The position numbers and the translations under genes were made by a program. Shown here piece by piece: positions 23,589 through 33,067 of a DNA stretch of 64,000 nucleotides. Positions within the stretch are counted from its first letter, which is position 1. The number at the start of each line of letters is the position of its first letter. This stretch comes from Candidatus Bathyarchaeota archaeon B24 (GTDB lineage Archaea; Thermoproteota; CALKCG01; B24), in assembly GCA_001593865.1 (NCBI GenBank), contig LUCB01000005.1:1-64000 (forward strand), written 5' to 3'. The notes beneath the pieces were generated by a model. It saw only the letters and a list, made by a program, of their open reading frames with translations, made no database searches and had not been told where the DNA came from.

Positions 23589-25049
23589 TTGAGCGGCGAA
23601 GGCTACAACGTGATCGTGATAATCTCAGACACGTTCAGATACGACCTTCTGAGGGGGAGGTTCGAGGTTAAACCCGGCGTATACGCTAGGACGCCCAGCT
23701 TGGATAGGCTTGCGGAAGACGGCGTCTTCTTCACGAGGGCTTACCACGCGTCTTTCCCGACCGTTCCGAACAGGCACGACCTCATGACTGGACGCTTTAC
23801 GTTCACATACTCCGACTGGGCGCCTCTTCCTAGGGACGAACCGGTCATCCAGGAGGTTCTACGTAAGAAGGGGTATACGACGATGATGATAGCCGACACA
23901 CCGCATATCCTTAAGGATGGTTATCATTACGACAGAGGTTTCAGCGGATGGGTCTGGATAAGGGGACAGGAGAACGATAGATACCGTACGGACCCGTTAG
24001 AGGTCGAGCTTCCATGCAAGCCTGAGAAGCTCAGAAACGTCGAGACCACGGTTCAGCATATGCGTAACAATGCTCTAAGGCGTTTTGAGGAGGACTGGAT
24101 ACCCGCCAGGACGGCTACCGAAGCCATCAGGTGGCTTGAGGGAAATCACGATAGGAGGTTTATGCTGTATGTCGACTTCTTCGACCCGCATGAGCCCTGG
24201 GATCCGCCTAGATGGTACGTCGACATGTACGACCCCGGCTATGAAGGCGAGGAGGTCGTCTACCCGGCTTACGGTCCATGCAGCTACTTGACCGAGGAAG
24301 AGCTTAGACACTGCAGAGCCATGTACGCGGGTGAGGCCTCGCTCGTAGATAGATGGGTCGGGCGTATAGTCGAGAAGGTCGAGGAGCTTGGTTTATGGGA
24401 TAGAACAGCCCTGTTTTTCACCAGCGACCACGGCTTCTACCTCGGCGAACACGGGCTTATAGGTAAGTCGATAATAATGGGTGGATACCATGGTTTGACG
24501 CCGCTCTACGAGGAGGTTGCGCATGTACCCCTGATCCTCAGGCTTCCAGATGGTTTAAACGCGAAGATGGAGTCAGACGCCCTGGTGCAAACACCCGATA
24601 TAACCGCTACGATACTCGAATTAACCGGTGCGGTTAAGGGTTTCCCCGCTGAAGGAGAGTCTCTTATGCGGATAGTCCGGGGTGAAGAGTGGACTCGAGA
24701 CCTGGCGGTGTCGTCTCCTTCGATCATAAGGGGTGTCAGGGCTGGTTTGAGGGCTACGATAACGTCTGGGAGGTGGAGCCTCATCCTAGCCCCGGAGGGC
24801 AGACCGGAGGTCGAGAAAGCCGAGTACACCGTGATAGTCGACGGGGAGCCTAGAGTTCTGAAACCGTTCGGTAAGGTTCAGACCGAGCTGTACGACCTCG
24901 AGAGAGACCCTAGGCAGAGCGTAAACGTCTTAGAGGAGCATAAGGAGGTAGCGGTTAAGCTCAGAGATGCGTTTTTAAACATGCTTAAACGGTTGGGCAC
25001 GGACGAGCGGTACATCAAGCCTTGGAGACGTTGTAAGGGGCTCGAGTAG
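23589..25049 (+). CDS. Sulfatase-like hydrolase lacking the formylglycine cysteine
   Basis: A 486-residue member of the alkaline phosphatase/sulfatase superfamily: IVIISDTFRYD at the first metal site, DFFDPHEPWDPP in the middle, FTSDHGFYLGEHG and a long C-terminal domain. The position that in sulfatases is CxPSR or SxPSR reads TVPNR here, so the cysteine or serine converted to formylglycine is replaced by threonine. A sulfatase mechanism is therefore doubtful; a threonine-nucleophile phosphoesterase is more likely. It starts at TTG 23589 after GGTGGAG, has no signal peptide, and is divergent from the nitroreductase gene. Confidence 0.8.
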   Translation: MSGEGYNVIVIISDTFRYDLLRGRFEVKPGVYARTPSLDRLAEDGVFFTRAYHASFPTVPNRHDLMTGRFTFTYSDWAPLPRDEPVIQEVLRKKGYTTMMIADTPHILKDGYHYDRGFSGWVWIRGQENDRYRTDPLEVELPCKPEKLRNVETTVQHMRNNALRRFEEDWIPARTATEAIRWLEGNHDRRFMLYVDFFDPHEPWDPPRWYVDMYDPGYEGEEVVYPAYGPCSYLTEEELRHCRAMYAGEASLVDRWVGRIVEKVEELGLWDRTALFFTSDHGFYLGEHGLIGKSIIMGGYHGLTPLYEEVAHVPLILRLPDGLNAKMESDALVQTPDITATILELTGAVKGFPAEGESLMRIVRGEEWTRDLAVSSPSIIRGVRAGLRATITSGRWSLILAPEGRPEVEKAEYTVIVDGEPRVLKPFGKVQTELYDLERDPRQSVNVLEEHKEVAVKLRDAFLNMLKRLGTDERYIKPWRRCKGLE

Positions 25050-25200
25050 AACGTAGCTGGTCTTCAGTGATGCGAAGTATGCCTCGCTATCCTCGACTAT
25101 GTTAGGTTAAAAACGTTAACTATCGTAATTCACGTTTGACTAGTATGTTGAGTAATAAAGTTTAAATGTGGGTTATCTTCTTCTTCTCGAAGATCGAGGC

Positions 25201-27321
25201 ATGGACGATAAGGATTTCAAGAGGGTGCTTGAGGACGGGGAGAAGCTTCTAGCATACTTCGAGAGCGACCTGACAAGGGATGGACGGTTCGGCTGTAGCT
25301 ATCTCCTCGTTACCGATAAACGAGCCGTCGTCTGCGACGCCGATTTAAAGGTCGAGGTCTCTGTAAACTTAAAGGATATCCGCTCGGTTTCGGTGAAGGA
25401 TTACATCGGAAACGCGGAGCTTATGGTAACTCTGAAAGACGAATCCGTGGTCATATTGACTAGGTTTTCGAGGGCTCTCCGAAAGAGGTTCGGAGACGCT
25501 AGTAGGCTTTTAGAGAACTTAGCCTTCCTTAGAAGGGTGAGGCGTGAGCAGGTCTATGAGGAAGAGGAGGTTACGGCTAAGTCCGGTACCCTACGCTCGA
25601 TCCTGAGGTTCGTCCTACCGTATAAATGGGTCTTAGCCGCCGGGATGGTGGCTGGTGTATGCGGCATATTCCTCGGTTTGCTCCCCCCATACTTCATGAA
25701 GATGCTGATAGACGACGTGATCCTAGGTCGTAAAGAGGAGCTCCTAGCCCAGGTGATACTGGCGATCATAGCGACCCAGGCTACGAGCTCCCTGCTCGGG
25801 GTCATACGCAGCTACAGCCTATCCTACGTGAGTCTAAAGGCGATGTATAGCATAAGGATTCATCTATTCAAGCACATCATGCGTTTCCAGCCTAGCATCC
25901 TAGATAGATACGAGGCCGGGAGGCTCATATCTAGGATAACGGACGACGTCGGCAGGGTTAACTGGTTCCTCTCATGGGGTCTTGAACAGCTTCTGAGAAG
26001 CAGCATATCGCTCATATCCGTATCTGCTATGATTCTTCTGCTCGAGCCTAGGCTAAGCCTCATAGCCTTGATACCCATGCCCATACTAGGGCTCGGCGTC
26101 TTCCTGTTCAGAAGGAAGGCCCGGTGGGTGTACCATTATGAATGGAGGAGGTGGGCTGACGTATCGGCTCTGCTCGTCGACGTGATACCAGGTTTTCCGA
26201 CGGTTAAAGCCTACTCCATGGAAGACCACGAAGCGAAGAAGCTGAAGCTTAAGCTCAGCGACGTTATAAAGGCTAGTTTGAGGTCTACCAAGCTTAGCCT
26301 CCAGTTCTTCCCGATGCTTGGCTTCGTGATCTCCGCCGGGACGGCTATAATATGGTGGCTAGGCGGGCTTGAAGTGTTAAACGGGACTCTGACGCTCGGA
26401 ACACTCTCGGCGTTCATCTCGTATGTCAGCCAGTTCTACGGCCCGATATGGACGCTCGTAAGCATGGTCGAGCCCATGAAGAGGTCTAGCACGGCGGCTG
26501 AGAGGATCTACAACCTCATGCGTATGAGGCCGGAGATAAGAGACACCGAGGATAGCGTCGACTTGAAGATCAAGGGGAGGATAACCTTCGAGAACGTGTC
26601 CTTCGGCTATCTCCCCTACACATACGTGTTGAAGAACATAAGCTTCGACATAAAACCCGGTGAAAAGATCGGTATAGTCGGGCCTACCGGAAGCGGGAAG
26701 ACCACCTTGGCCAAGCTGATCCTGAGGTTCTACGACGTGGACGAGGGTAGGATACTCATAGACGGCGTCGACATAAGACGGATAAAGCTTAGGAGTCTTA
26801 GGAAGCAGATCGGCTTGGTGAGCCAGGAGCCTAGGCTCTTCAACGATACGATAGCGAACAACATACGCTACGGCAAGCCCGACGCGTCGCTAGACGAGAT
26901 AATAGCGGCTGCCAAGATCGCCGCTGCCCACGACTTTATACTTCAGAAACCTCTCTGCTACGATACCCCCTGCGGCGAAAGCGGAAGTAGGCTTTCAGGC
27001 GGCGAGAGGCAGAGGGTTGCCATAGCTAGAACCGTGATATCCGACCCTCAGATACTCGTCTTAGACGAAGCCACCAGCAGTGTCGATACCATCACGGAGG
27101 ACGCTATAAAGAAGTCTCTGGACGAGATCGCTAAGGGACGTACGACGATCATAATAGCCCACAGGCTTAGCACGGTTAAGGACGCAGATAGGCTTATAGT
27201 CATAGACAAGGGCCGGCTTGTGGAGATGGGAACCCACGAGGAGCTGCTTCGGAAAGGTGGACTGTATGCTAAGCTCTGGAACACCCAGTTCCTAGAACAA
27301 CCGGCTGAGGCTAAGGTGTAG
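25201..27321 (+). CDS. ABC exporter (fused membrane and ATPase) with N-terminal PH-like domain
   Basis: About 706 residues. The first ~100 form a beta-rich domain (LLAYFESDLTRDGRFGCSYLLVTDKRAVV) resembling a PH-like lipid- or membrane-binding fold. An exporter transmembrane domain of six helices (about 140-420) and a nucleotide-binding domain follow. Walker A is GPTGSGKTT, the signature LSGGERQRVAIAR and Walker B ILVLDEATSSVD. A homodimeric exporter is expected. The ORF track begins at GTG 25168, but ATG 25201 after GATCGAGG is preferred. The next gene, DUF1854, starts four bases after the stop and is a known companion of such ABC proteins. Confidence 0.85.
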   Translation: MDDKDFKRVLEDGEKLLAYFESDLTRDGRFGCSYLLVTDKRAVVCDADLKVEVSVNLKDIRSVSVKDYIGNAELMVTLKDESVVILTRFSRALRKRFGDASRLLENLAFLRRVRREQVYEEEEVTAKSGTLRSILRFVLPYKWVLAAGMVAGVCGIFLGLLPPYFMKMLIDDVILGRKEELLAQVILAIIATQATSSLLGVIRSYSLSYVSLKAMYSIRIHLFKHIMRFQPSILDRYEAGRLISRITDDVGRVNWFLSWGLEQLLRSSISLISVSAMILLLEPRLSLIALIPMPILGLGVFLFRRKARWVYHYEWRRWADVSALLVDVIPGFPTVKAYSMEDHEAKKLKLKLSDVIKASLRSTKLSLQFFPMLGFVISAGTAIIWWLGGLEVLNGTLTLGTLSAFISYVSQFYGPIWTLVSMVEPMKRSSTAAERIYNLMRMRPEIRDTEDSVDLKIKGRITFENVSFGYLPYTYVLKNISFDIKPGEKIGIVGPTGSGKTTLAKLILRFYDVDEGRILIDGVDIRRIKLRSLRKQIGLVSQEPRLFNDTIANNIRYGKPDASLDEIIAAAKIAAAHDFILQKPLCYDTPCGESGSRLSGGERQRVAIARTVISDPQILVLDEATSSVDTITEDAIKKSLDEIAKGRTTIIIAHRLSTVKDADRLIVIDKGRLVEMGTHEELLRKGGLYAKLWNTQFLEQPAEAKV

Positions 27322-27325
27322 CCGT

Positions 27326-27835
27326 ATGACGAGCATAAGGGAGTTTGTCAAAACATCCCTCAGGTTCGCCGACCCGAGGAAGGTCAGGTTCGAGTACGAT
27401 AGGTTCCATGATTCCTTAAACTTCTACGTCGACGGTATGGTCTATAAGAACGTCGAGCCGGTTAAGCCGTTTCCCCTCTCGGCTCCTTACTACGTGATCC
27501 TGAGGGTGGAGTCGGGTAAGGACCTTTGTGTGATAAGAGATATCCGTGGGCTCGACGAGTCTTCGCGTAAAGCCTTGGAGTACGTCCTAGACAGGAAGTA
27601 TTTCATACCTGTTATCCGTAGGGTTCTCGATATCACGTATACTGGAGAGTTTTTCGTGTGTAAGGTCGAGACCGATAAGGGTGTTAGGACGTTTAAGTTA
27701 CGTGGTAGGAGGCGAAGCGTCTTCAAAATGGACGATAAGATAGTGCTATTCGATATGGACGAGAACATATACCTTATAGAAAGCTATGAGAAGCTGGACC
27801 CGAAGAGCAAGGAGGAGCTTATGAAGCTGCTCTAA
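27326..27835 (+). CDS. DUF1854-family protein, ABC exporter partner
   Basis: A 169-residue cytosolic protein of the DUF1854 family. The family pattern is seen in PYYVILRVESGKDLCVIRDI, the central LEYVLDRKYFIPVIRRV and ITYTGEFFVCKVETDKGVRTFKL. In bacteria DUF1854 proteins are encoded beside ABC exporters, including ones linked to cyanophycin metabolism, and may regulate or couple them; the biochemical role is unproven. Four bases separate it from the ABC gene, a clear operon. It has no membrane segment. Confidence 0.8.
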   Translation: MTSIREFVKTSLRFADPRKVRFEYDRFHDSLNFYVDGMVYKNVEPVKPFPLSAPYYVILRVESGKDLCVIRDIRGLDESSRKALEYVLDRKYFIPVIRRVLDITYTGEFFVCKVETDKGVRTFKLRGRRRSVFKMDDKIVLFDMDENIYLIESYEKLDPKSKEELMKLL

Positions 27836-27876
27836 ACCCTTCTCTCTCAGTAACTCTTTAATCTTTTCGCTTCAGT

Positions 27877-29079
27877 TTGATCGATGTGGAGCCCTTCGAC
27901 TATAGACGCTACTATCGTCTCGTCGAGGAGAGTAGGAGACGGGTCGAGGCTGTCCGGGATTTCGAGGAACCCGATAGGGTGCCGGTCATCATAGGTCTGG
28001 GCGGACCCTATTATGCTAAGCTTTTCGGCTACACGTTCGCAGAGTACTACGGCGACTTTAAGGTGATGTTAGAGGTCCAGGTGAAAGGTATCAAGTGGAG
28101 GATCCATTGGCTGAAGGACGACTTCACATCCATCGGCGTGGGCTTCGACCTAGGCTCCATAGCCGAAGGCATAGTCTTCGACTGCGATATCCGCATGCCC
28201 GATGAGAGAAACCCCTGGATGAGTCCCTGGATCGTGCCTTCGATACGGAGGCTTGAGGATATAGACCGGCTTGAGGTCCCCGACCCCGCGAAACATAAGG
28301 GGATCCAGGAGTACTATCGAAAGTTCGAAGAGTTCAGGCTGTTAGCTAAGAGGAATTACGGCGATATACCTGTCTGGGGTGGTCTTGGAATACATCCCCC
28401 AGTTTCGGCCGCAGGCTCTCTGATGGGTCCGCGGCGGCTCTACTCTTGGCTTCTAAAGTACCCTTGTGAGATGCATAAGCTCTTCAGGAAGCTCGAGGAG
28501 ACGTTCGTGGTTCTACGGGAGTATTACTTCGAGGTCACGGGGGCCGATGGAGGTTATCTGGGTCTATGCGACGACCACGCGGGATACCTGAACCGAGATA
28601 TGTATAAACGCTTCGCTCTTCCCTACAACCTGAGGCTTTACGAGCGTTTCGGGCATAAGGGTAGAAGCCTTCACATGGATTCCCACATGGACCACATAGC
28701 AGATATACTAGTCGATGTTTATAAGGTCGGGGACGTGGACGTAGGTGTCGAGAACGACATAAGAGTGCTGGCGGAGGCGTTTAGGGGTAAGGTGGTCTTC
28801 AACGGTAACGCTAACTGGAGGGTGCTTCTGAAGTGCTCTCCGGAGGCTGCGGAGATGGAGGTCGAAAGGTGCATATACTATGCGGCTCCGTCACGCGGCT
28901 ACATATTCGACAACGGTGGAGAAACATACGCGAACATACCGGCGGAGATGCTGAAGTACGAGGTCGAGTACGCGAAGAAGGTCGGAAGATACCCGATAAA
29001 GCGGAGTCGATTTAAGCATCTAGACGTGGTCGAGAAGAGGTCTCGGGAGACCCATAGGTTCTGGGAGATATGCCTTTAG
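27877..29079 (+). CDS. Uroporphyrinogen decarboxylase-like (URO-D) protein
   Basis: A 400-residue protein of the URO-D/cobalamin-dependent methyltransferase-like family: an N-terminal PDRVPVIIGLGG element, a central HPPVSAAGSLMGP, a DDHAGYLNRDMYKRFALPYN active-site-like stretch, and a GRSLHMDSHMDHIADILVD segment with candidate metal ligands. Archaea with many such paralogues use them in methyl transfer rather than heme synthesis, and no other heme gene is nearby. It begins at TTG 27877 and is followed by an ABC operon. The true substrate is unknown. Confidence 0.75.
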   Translation: MIDVEPFDYRRYYRLVEESRRRVEAVRDFEEPDRVPVIIGLGGPYYAKLFGYTFAEYYGDFKVMLEVQVKGIKWRIHWLKDDFTSIGVGFDLGSIAEGIVFDCDIRMPDERNPWMSPWIVPSIRRLEDIDRLEVPDPAKHKGIQEYYRKFEEFRLLAKRNYGDIPVWGGLGIHPPVSAAGSLMGPRRLYSWLLKYPCEMHKLFRKLEETFVVLREYYFEVTGADGGYLGLCDDHAGYLNRDMYKRFALPYNLRLYERFGHKGRSLHMDSHMDHIADILVDVYKVGDVDVGVENDIRVLAEAFRGKVVFNGNANWRVLLKCSPEAAEMEVERCIYYAAPSRGYIFDNGGETYANIPAEMLKYEVEYAKKVGRYPIKRSRFKHLDVVEKRSRETHRFWEICL

Positions 29080-29150
29080 AAAGGCTACCTGGATATTTAT
29101 TCGGATAAACGTTTTAATCGGCGGAAATCATATAACTCTTAGTGCGTTTC

Positions 29151-29846
29151 ATGGAAGACTACGTCATCGAGGTCAAAGACGTTAGCAAGGTCTACAGAAG
29201 CGAAGGCGGCGTGGAGACATGGGCTTTACGAGACGTGAATCTGAACCTTCGCAGAGGAGACCTCGCCGCCATAATGGGTCCATCGGGCCACGGTAAGTCT
29301 ACGCTTTTGCACATAATGGGTCTGCTGGATAGACCGTCTAAGGGAACGGTTGTGATAGACGGGGTAGATACGAGTAGGCTTTCGGATGCCGAGCTAGCCT
29401 ACATAAGAGGCGTGAAAATAGGGTTCGTATTCCAGATGTACAACCTGATAAACCGTATAACCGTTTTGGAGAACATCGAGCTTCCCCTAGTGGCTAGGGG
29501 GGTTCCTAGGGCTAAACGGATCGCCATGGCCCGTGAAGCCCTGTTGAAGGTCGAGGGCGACGAGTCTTGGCTCGATAAACGTCCTACCCAGCTAAGCGGC
29601 GGTCAGCAGCAGAGGGTCGCCTTGGCTAGGGCTATAGTGCATAACCCGTCGATAATACTAGCGGATGAGCCGACCGGGGCCTTAGACTCCAAGACGAGCA
29701 TAGAGATACTTAGGCTTTTCCAGAAGCTGAACCGGGAGGGATGCACCATAGTCATAGTTACTCATAGTCCCGAAGTTGCCTCCTATACTAGGAGGGTAAT
29801 TTTCTTAAGAGATGGTAGGATAGTAGGTGAGGAGGAGAGAGGTTGA
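29151..29846 (+). CDS. MacB/LolD-type ABC transporter ATP-binding subunit
   Basis: A nucleotide-binding protein of about 231 residues with Walker A GPSGHGKST, the extended signature LSGGQQQRVALARA and Walker B ILADEPTGALD, the pattern of LolD/MacB-type subunits. ATG 29151 is preferred over GTG 29142. It overlaps the next gene by four bases and forms a three-gene operon with a long repeat protein and a FtsX/MacB-type permease. Such systems move substrates or mechanically act on extracytoplasmic partners rather than import solutes. Confidence 0.9.
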   Translation: MEDYVIEVKDVSKVYRSEGGVETWALRDVNLNLRRGDLAAIMGPSGHGKSTLLHIMGLLDRPSKGTVVIDGVDTSRLSDAELAYIRGVKIGFVFQMYNLINRITVLENIELPLVARGVPRAKRIAMAREALLKVEGDESWLDKRPTQLSGGQQQRVALARAIVHNPSIILADEPTGALDSKTSIEILRLFQKLNREGCTIVIVTHSPEVASYTRRVIFLRDGRIVGEEERG

Positions 29847-32800
29847 CCGTGGACGAGTTTAGACGGCTTGAATCCTTAATCCTCGTCCTGATTCTGCTTC
29901 TAGGCTCGACCTATGTATGTATGGATGAGGCTTATCCACGTCCAGGCGGTTTAGCGGTCGTAGACTCTTTCTGGGGTACGAGGGGTCAGCCTAGAAAAGC
30001 ATATCCTGGAACCCGGGACAACCTTTTAACGGTTCTACTTCGAAACGACATGGATGAGAACGTAACGAGTTTAACGGGTTATCTCGCTCTCCCAGGAGGC
30101 TTTACAGACTTCTACGGCCGTAAAACCCCGGTCGATACGTGGAGCGGCTCTCTAGAGCCTGGAGATACCGTTAGCCTAAGCTATCACATAGACATAGACT
30201 CCTCGGTCGAGCCTGGGACGTATTATGCGTCGTTAACGGTCGAGTATATCTTGGAAGACGGCTCAGAGGGGGAGGTCGACCTAAACGTCGCGCTCCACGT
30301 GGATCCCACACCGGTTCTGAGGATAGAGGTGGTCAACATCTACTGGGGTTCCCCTGGAAACCCGTACATAGCTGTGCCTGGCTCTAGAGACGTAGACCTA
30401 GTGGTCGAGGTCTTAAACCTAGACAACTACCCGATCAGGGAACTCACGGCATACCTCGACCTACCCGGGGATATAAAAGACCTTTACGGTTCTGACGAAG
30501 TGGTCTGCACGGTGTCCGGGGTCGGAGCTGGGGGAGGCTTAGCTAGGCTGGTCTTCAGAAGCCTACAGGTCTCCGAGGACGCTAGTCCAGGGTCTTACCT
30601 ATGCCGGCTTGACCTAGAATACCTGTTCGACCTCGAAGGCTCGACTGTCGAACAGAGTAGAGGCTTCGATATATACGTTAAGATATCGGGGAAACCCGAA
30701 GCCCCCGTGGAGCTTGCCTCTGCCTATTGGAGCTATGGAGGCGAGCCGACTGTGGCTTTCCCAGGCTCAATGGGTATAAGCCTACACCTAACACTCGTGA
30801 ACCTAGGCTCTTACGACGTTTCGGCGTCTAAAGTCGAGGTCAAGACGCCTAAGGGCTTCAGGCTTCTGAGGGCTTCCGGCAGCATCTTCAACCCGACCCC
30901 AAGCGGCTCCTCCGCGTCTCTGAACTTAGACTTCAACATAACAGAGGAAACCGCGCCTGGGAAATATATACTACATCTGACTCTTTGGTACGTAATCCAC
31001 TGTGGTGGTAAAGGCACGGAGGCTAAGGCCAGCCTCCGGATACCTGTCGAAGTCGAAGACCCCTCCGGGGTCGACACGGAGCTTGAAGTGGTCTCCGCAT
31101 ACTGGGGTTCCCCTGGAAACCTTAGGGTCGCTACACCAGGTTCGAGGCTTATGCCCTTAACCTTAGAGATAATGAACCGGGGTGTTTACCAAGCGTCCTC
31201 CCTCGTCATAGACTTTGCGCTTCCAGACGGGTTTAAACCATCCTACGGCTTTGCTAGGGCATCGGTAAGAAGCCTGATAGCATCCGGCGGGTCGGCTTCC
31301 GTGACCATATACCTCGACTTAGACCTAGGGGTAGCCCCCGGCCTCCACACGTTTCAGGTGAACATAAGCTATAGGGTCAGCGTCGGGGGAGCGGTCTTCG
31401 ACCGGTTTAAGACGTTCAACATAACCCTGCCAGTGGAGGAGGCGGCTGGGAGCTCGTATCTCGAAGTGTCTTCTGTGGATTGGGCTGATGGTAGACCCGT
31501 GTATCCAGGCGACGAGGATGTCGAACTGACCGTGGGTTTAGTCAACAGGGCGGCGTATCCGATATCCGGTGTACACGCCATACTGTATCTACCTGAGGGC
31601 TTCGAGGGAGACTACGGCTCATCGACCGTCGAGCTTTACGAGCAAGGCTCCATACGTAGATGGGGAGGTTTCACGCTTAGCTTTAAGATGAGCATCGATA
31701 AGGGTCTAAGCCCAGGCATATACGAGATGGTTCTTCAGCTAAACTACATCCTCGAAAGCGGTGGTCTGGGTGTGAAGTGTGAGGAAACCCATGTGCTGAA
31801 AGTTGAGGTCAGCCGGTTAGAGGGAGTCGAATTTGTACAGAGCCTATGGTATGGGAGCAGCGCAGGACCGGGGGATACAGGTGTACGGCTTTTGACTGTT
31901 TTGAGGAACACGGGTATACCTAGTATGAGCGGCATAGTCGGTTATGTCGAGATGCCTAGGGGCTTCACCATAGTCCTTACCGGCAATAGGACCGCCAAGC
32001 TCATACCTTCGAGTTTGAGGGCCACGACCTCCATCCCGACCCTCGGAGCCGGGGTCATACCGTCTGAGATACCACTCCAGCTTCAGCCTATGAGCTCCGC
32101 CTCCAAGGGAGACGACATATACTTCATGATCCCGCTTAACATAAGCCTAGACGTGCCGACCGGAAACTACCGGTTCAACATAACCCTGAGTTTCCTAGAC
32201 CAGTGGGGTAGTCTCCAGGAGATACCCGTCAGATGCACGCTCCCGCTGCTCGGCTCCATAAAGCTCATACGCGTCGAGGCTGTCTCCACCCTCCTCACAA
32301 TCGGGGAGCCTGATAACAGGCTCTCGCTTAAGCTTGTGAATCAGGGGACCGCTCCGGCGTATGACGTGTATCTGGGCATACTGGGTCTCCCACCAGGCCT
32401 ATCGGTCGAGCAGAGCATGTTCTACATACCGTCCATACCGGCCGGGGGAGAAGCTGTCGTCGAGACAAACGTCTACATAAACCCAGATATCCAGTATAAA
32501 GGCCCCATGACCGGTCTCGCCTTGATAATGTTTAAAGACGTCTACGGCACGTTACAGAAGTACAACCAGACGTTTCCCCTGATGGTAAGGGGGAACATAG
32601 AGTTTCAGGTGATGTCCGTGACCTCTACGCCATCACCGGCCTATAAGGGTGCTTTGCTCATGGTGTCCGGTATAATACTTAACCGGGGCCGCGAAACCGC
32701 AAAGCATGTCTCCGTATATCTGTTGAAGAGTTCGGCCATAGAGCTTACAGAGGGCTCCAGCCAATACATAGGCGATATAGACCCCGACGCCCAGGTCCCG

Positions 32801-33064
32801 TTCACGATAGAGGCCGAGGTGGTCGGTGAAGAGGGATTCTACAACCTAACGCTGATAGTCGAATACTTCGACAACTACGGCGGAAGCTACTCTAAAATTT
32901 ACCAGTTCCCCCTTGAAGTAGGACCTCCTCCTAAAGCCGAGGCTCCCCCCTTAGAGGAGCAGTTCTACCGGTTTCTACCGGCTATACTCACAGGGGTGTT
33001 CTTAGTGGTCATAGGCTATCTGGTCCTACGCTATGTCCGTAGAACCATGGGGCGAGGGGGATAG
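29843..33064 (+). CDS. Large membrane-anchored extracellular repeat protein (COG1361-like)
   Basis: The 1073-residue protein has an N-terminal hydrophobic signal/anchor (ESLILVLILLLGSTYVC). About eight tandem Ig-like (CARDB/NEW3-type) repeats of about 100-130 residues follow, and a C-terminal membrane helix (ILTGVFLVVIGYLVLRYV) ends the chain. Most repeats open with a short aromatic/glycine motif such as YWGSPGNP or YWGSPGNL and continue to (L/F)P(G/D/E)GF. It lies between the ATPase and permease genes with overlapping or near-touching ends (4-base overlap and 3-base gap), so it is probably the surface partner of the transporter. This arrangement resembles COG1361/S-layer-like proteins near MacB-type transporters in archaea. 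Confidence 0.8.
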   Translation: MTVDEFRRLESLILVLILLLGSTYVCMDEAYPRPGGLAVVDSFWGTRGQPRKAYPGTRDNLLTVLLRNDMDENVTSLTGYLALPGGFTDFYGRKTPVDTWSGSLEPGDTVSLSYHIDIDSSVEPGTYYASLTVEYILEDGSEGEVDLNVALHVDPTPVLRIEVVNIYWGSPGNPYIAVPGSRDVDLVVEVLNLDNYPIRELTAYLDLPGDIKDLYGSDEVVCTVSGVGAGGGLARLVFRSLQVSEDASPGSYLCRLDLEYLFDLEGSTVEQSRGFDIYVKISGKPEAPVELASAYWSYGGEPTVAFPGSMGISLHLTLVNLGSYDVSASKVEVKTPKGFRLLRASGSIFNPTPSGSSASLNLDFNITEETAPGKYILHLTLWYVIHCGGKGTEAKASLRIPVEVEDPSGVDTELEVVSAYWGSPGNLRVATPGSRLMPLTLEIMNRGVYQASSLVIDFALPDGFKPSYGFARASVRSLIASGGSASVTIYLDLDLGVAPGLHTFQVNISYRVSVGGAVFDRFKTFNITLPVEEAAGSSYLEVSSVDWADGRPVYPGDEDVELTVGLVNRAAYPISGVHAILYLPEGFEGDYGSSTVELYEQGSIRRWGGFTLSFKMSIDKGLSPGIYEMVLQLNYILESGGLGVKCEETHVLKVEVSRLEGVEFVQSLWYGSSAGPGDTGVRLLTVLRNTGIPSMSGIVGYVEMPRGFTIVLTGNRTAKLIPSSLRATTSIPTLGAGVIPSEIPLQLQPMSSASKGDDIYFMIPLNISLDVPTGNYRFNITLSFLDQWGSLQEIPVRCTLPLLGSIKLIRVEAVSTLLTIGEPDNRLSLKLVNQGTAPAYDVYLGILGLPPGLSVEQSMFYIPSIPAGGEAVVETNVYINPDIQYKGPMTGLALIMFKDVYGTLQKYNQTFPLMVRGNIEFQVMSVTSTPSPAYKGALLMVSGIILNRGRETAKHVSVYLLKSSAIELTEGSSQYIGDIDPDAQVPFTIEAEVVGEEGFYNLTLIVEYFDNYGGSYSKIYQFPLEVGPPPKAEAPPLEEQFYRFLPAILTGVFLVVIGYLVLRYVRRTMGRGG

Positions 33065-33067
33065 CGG

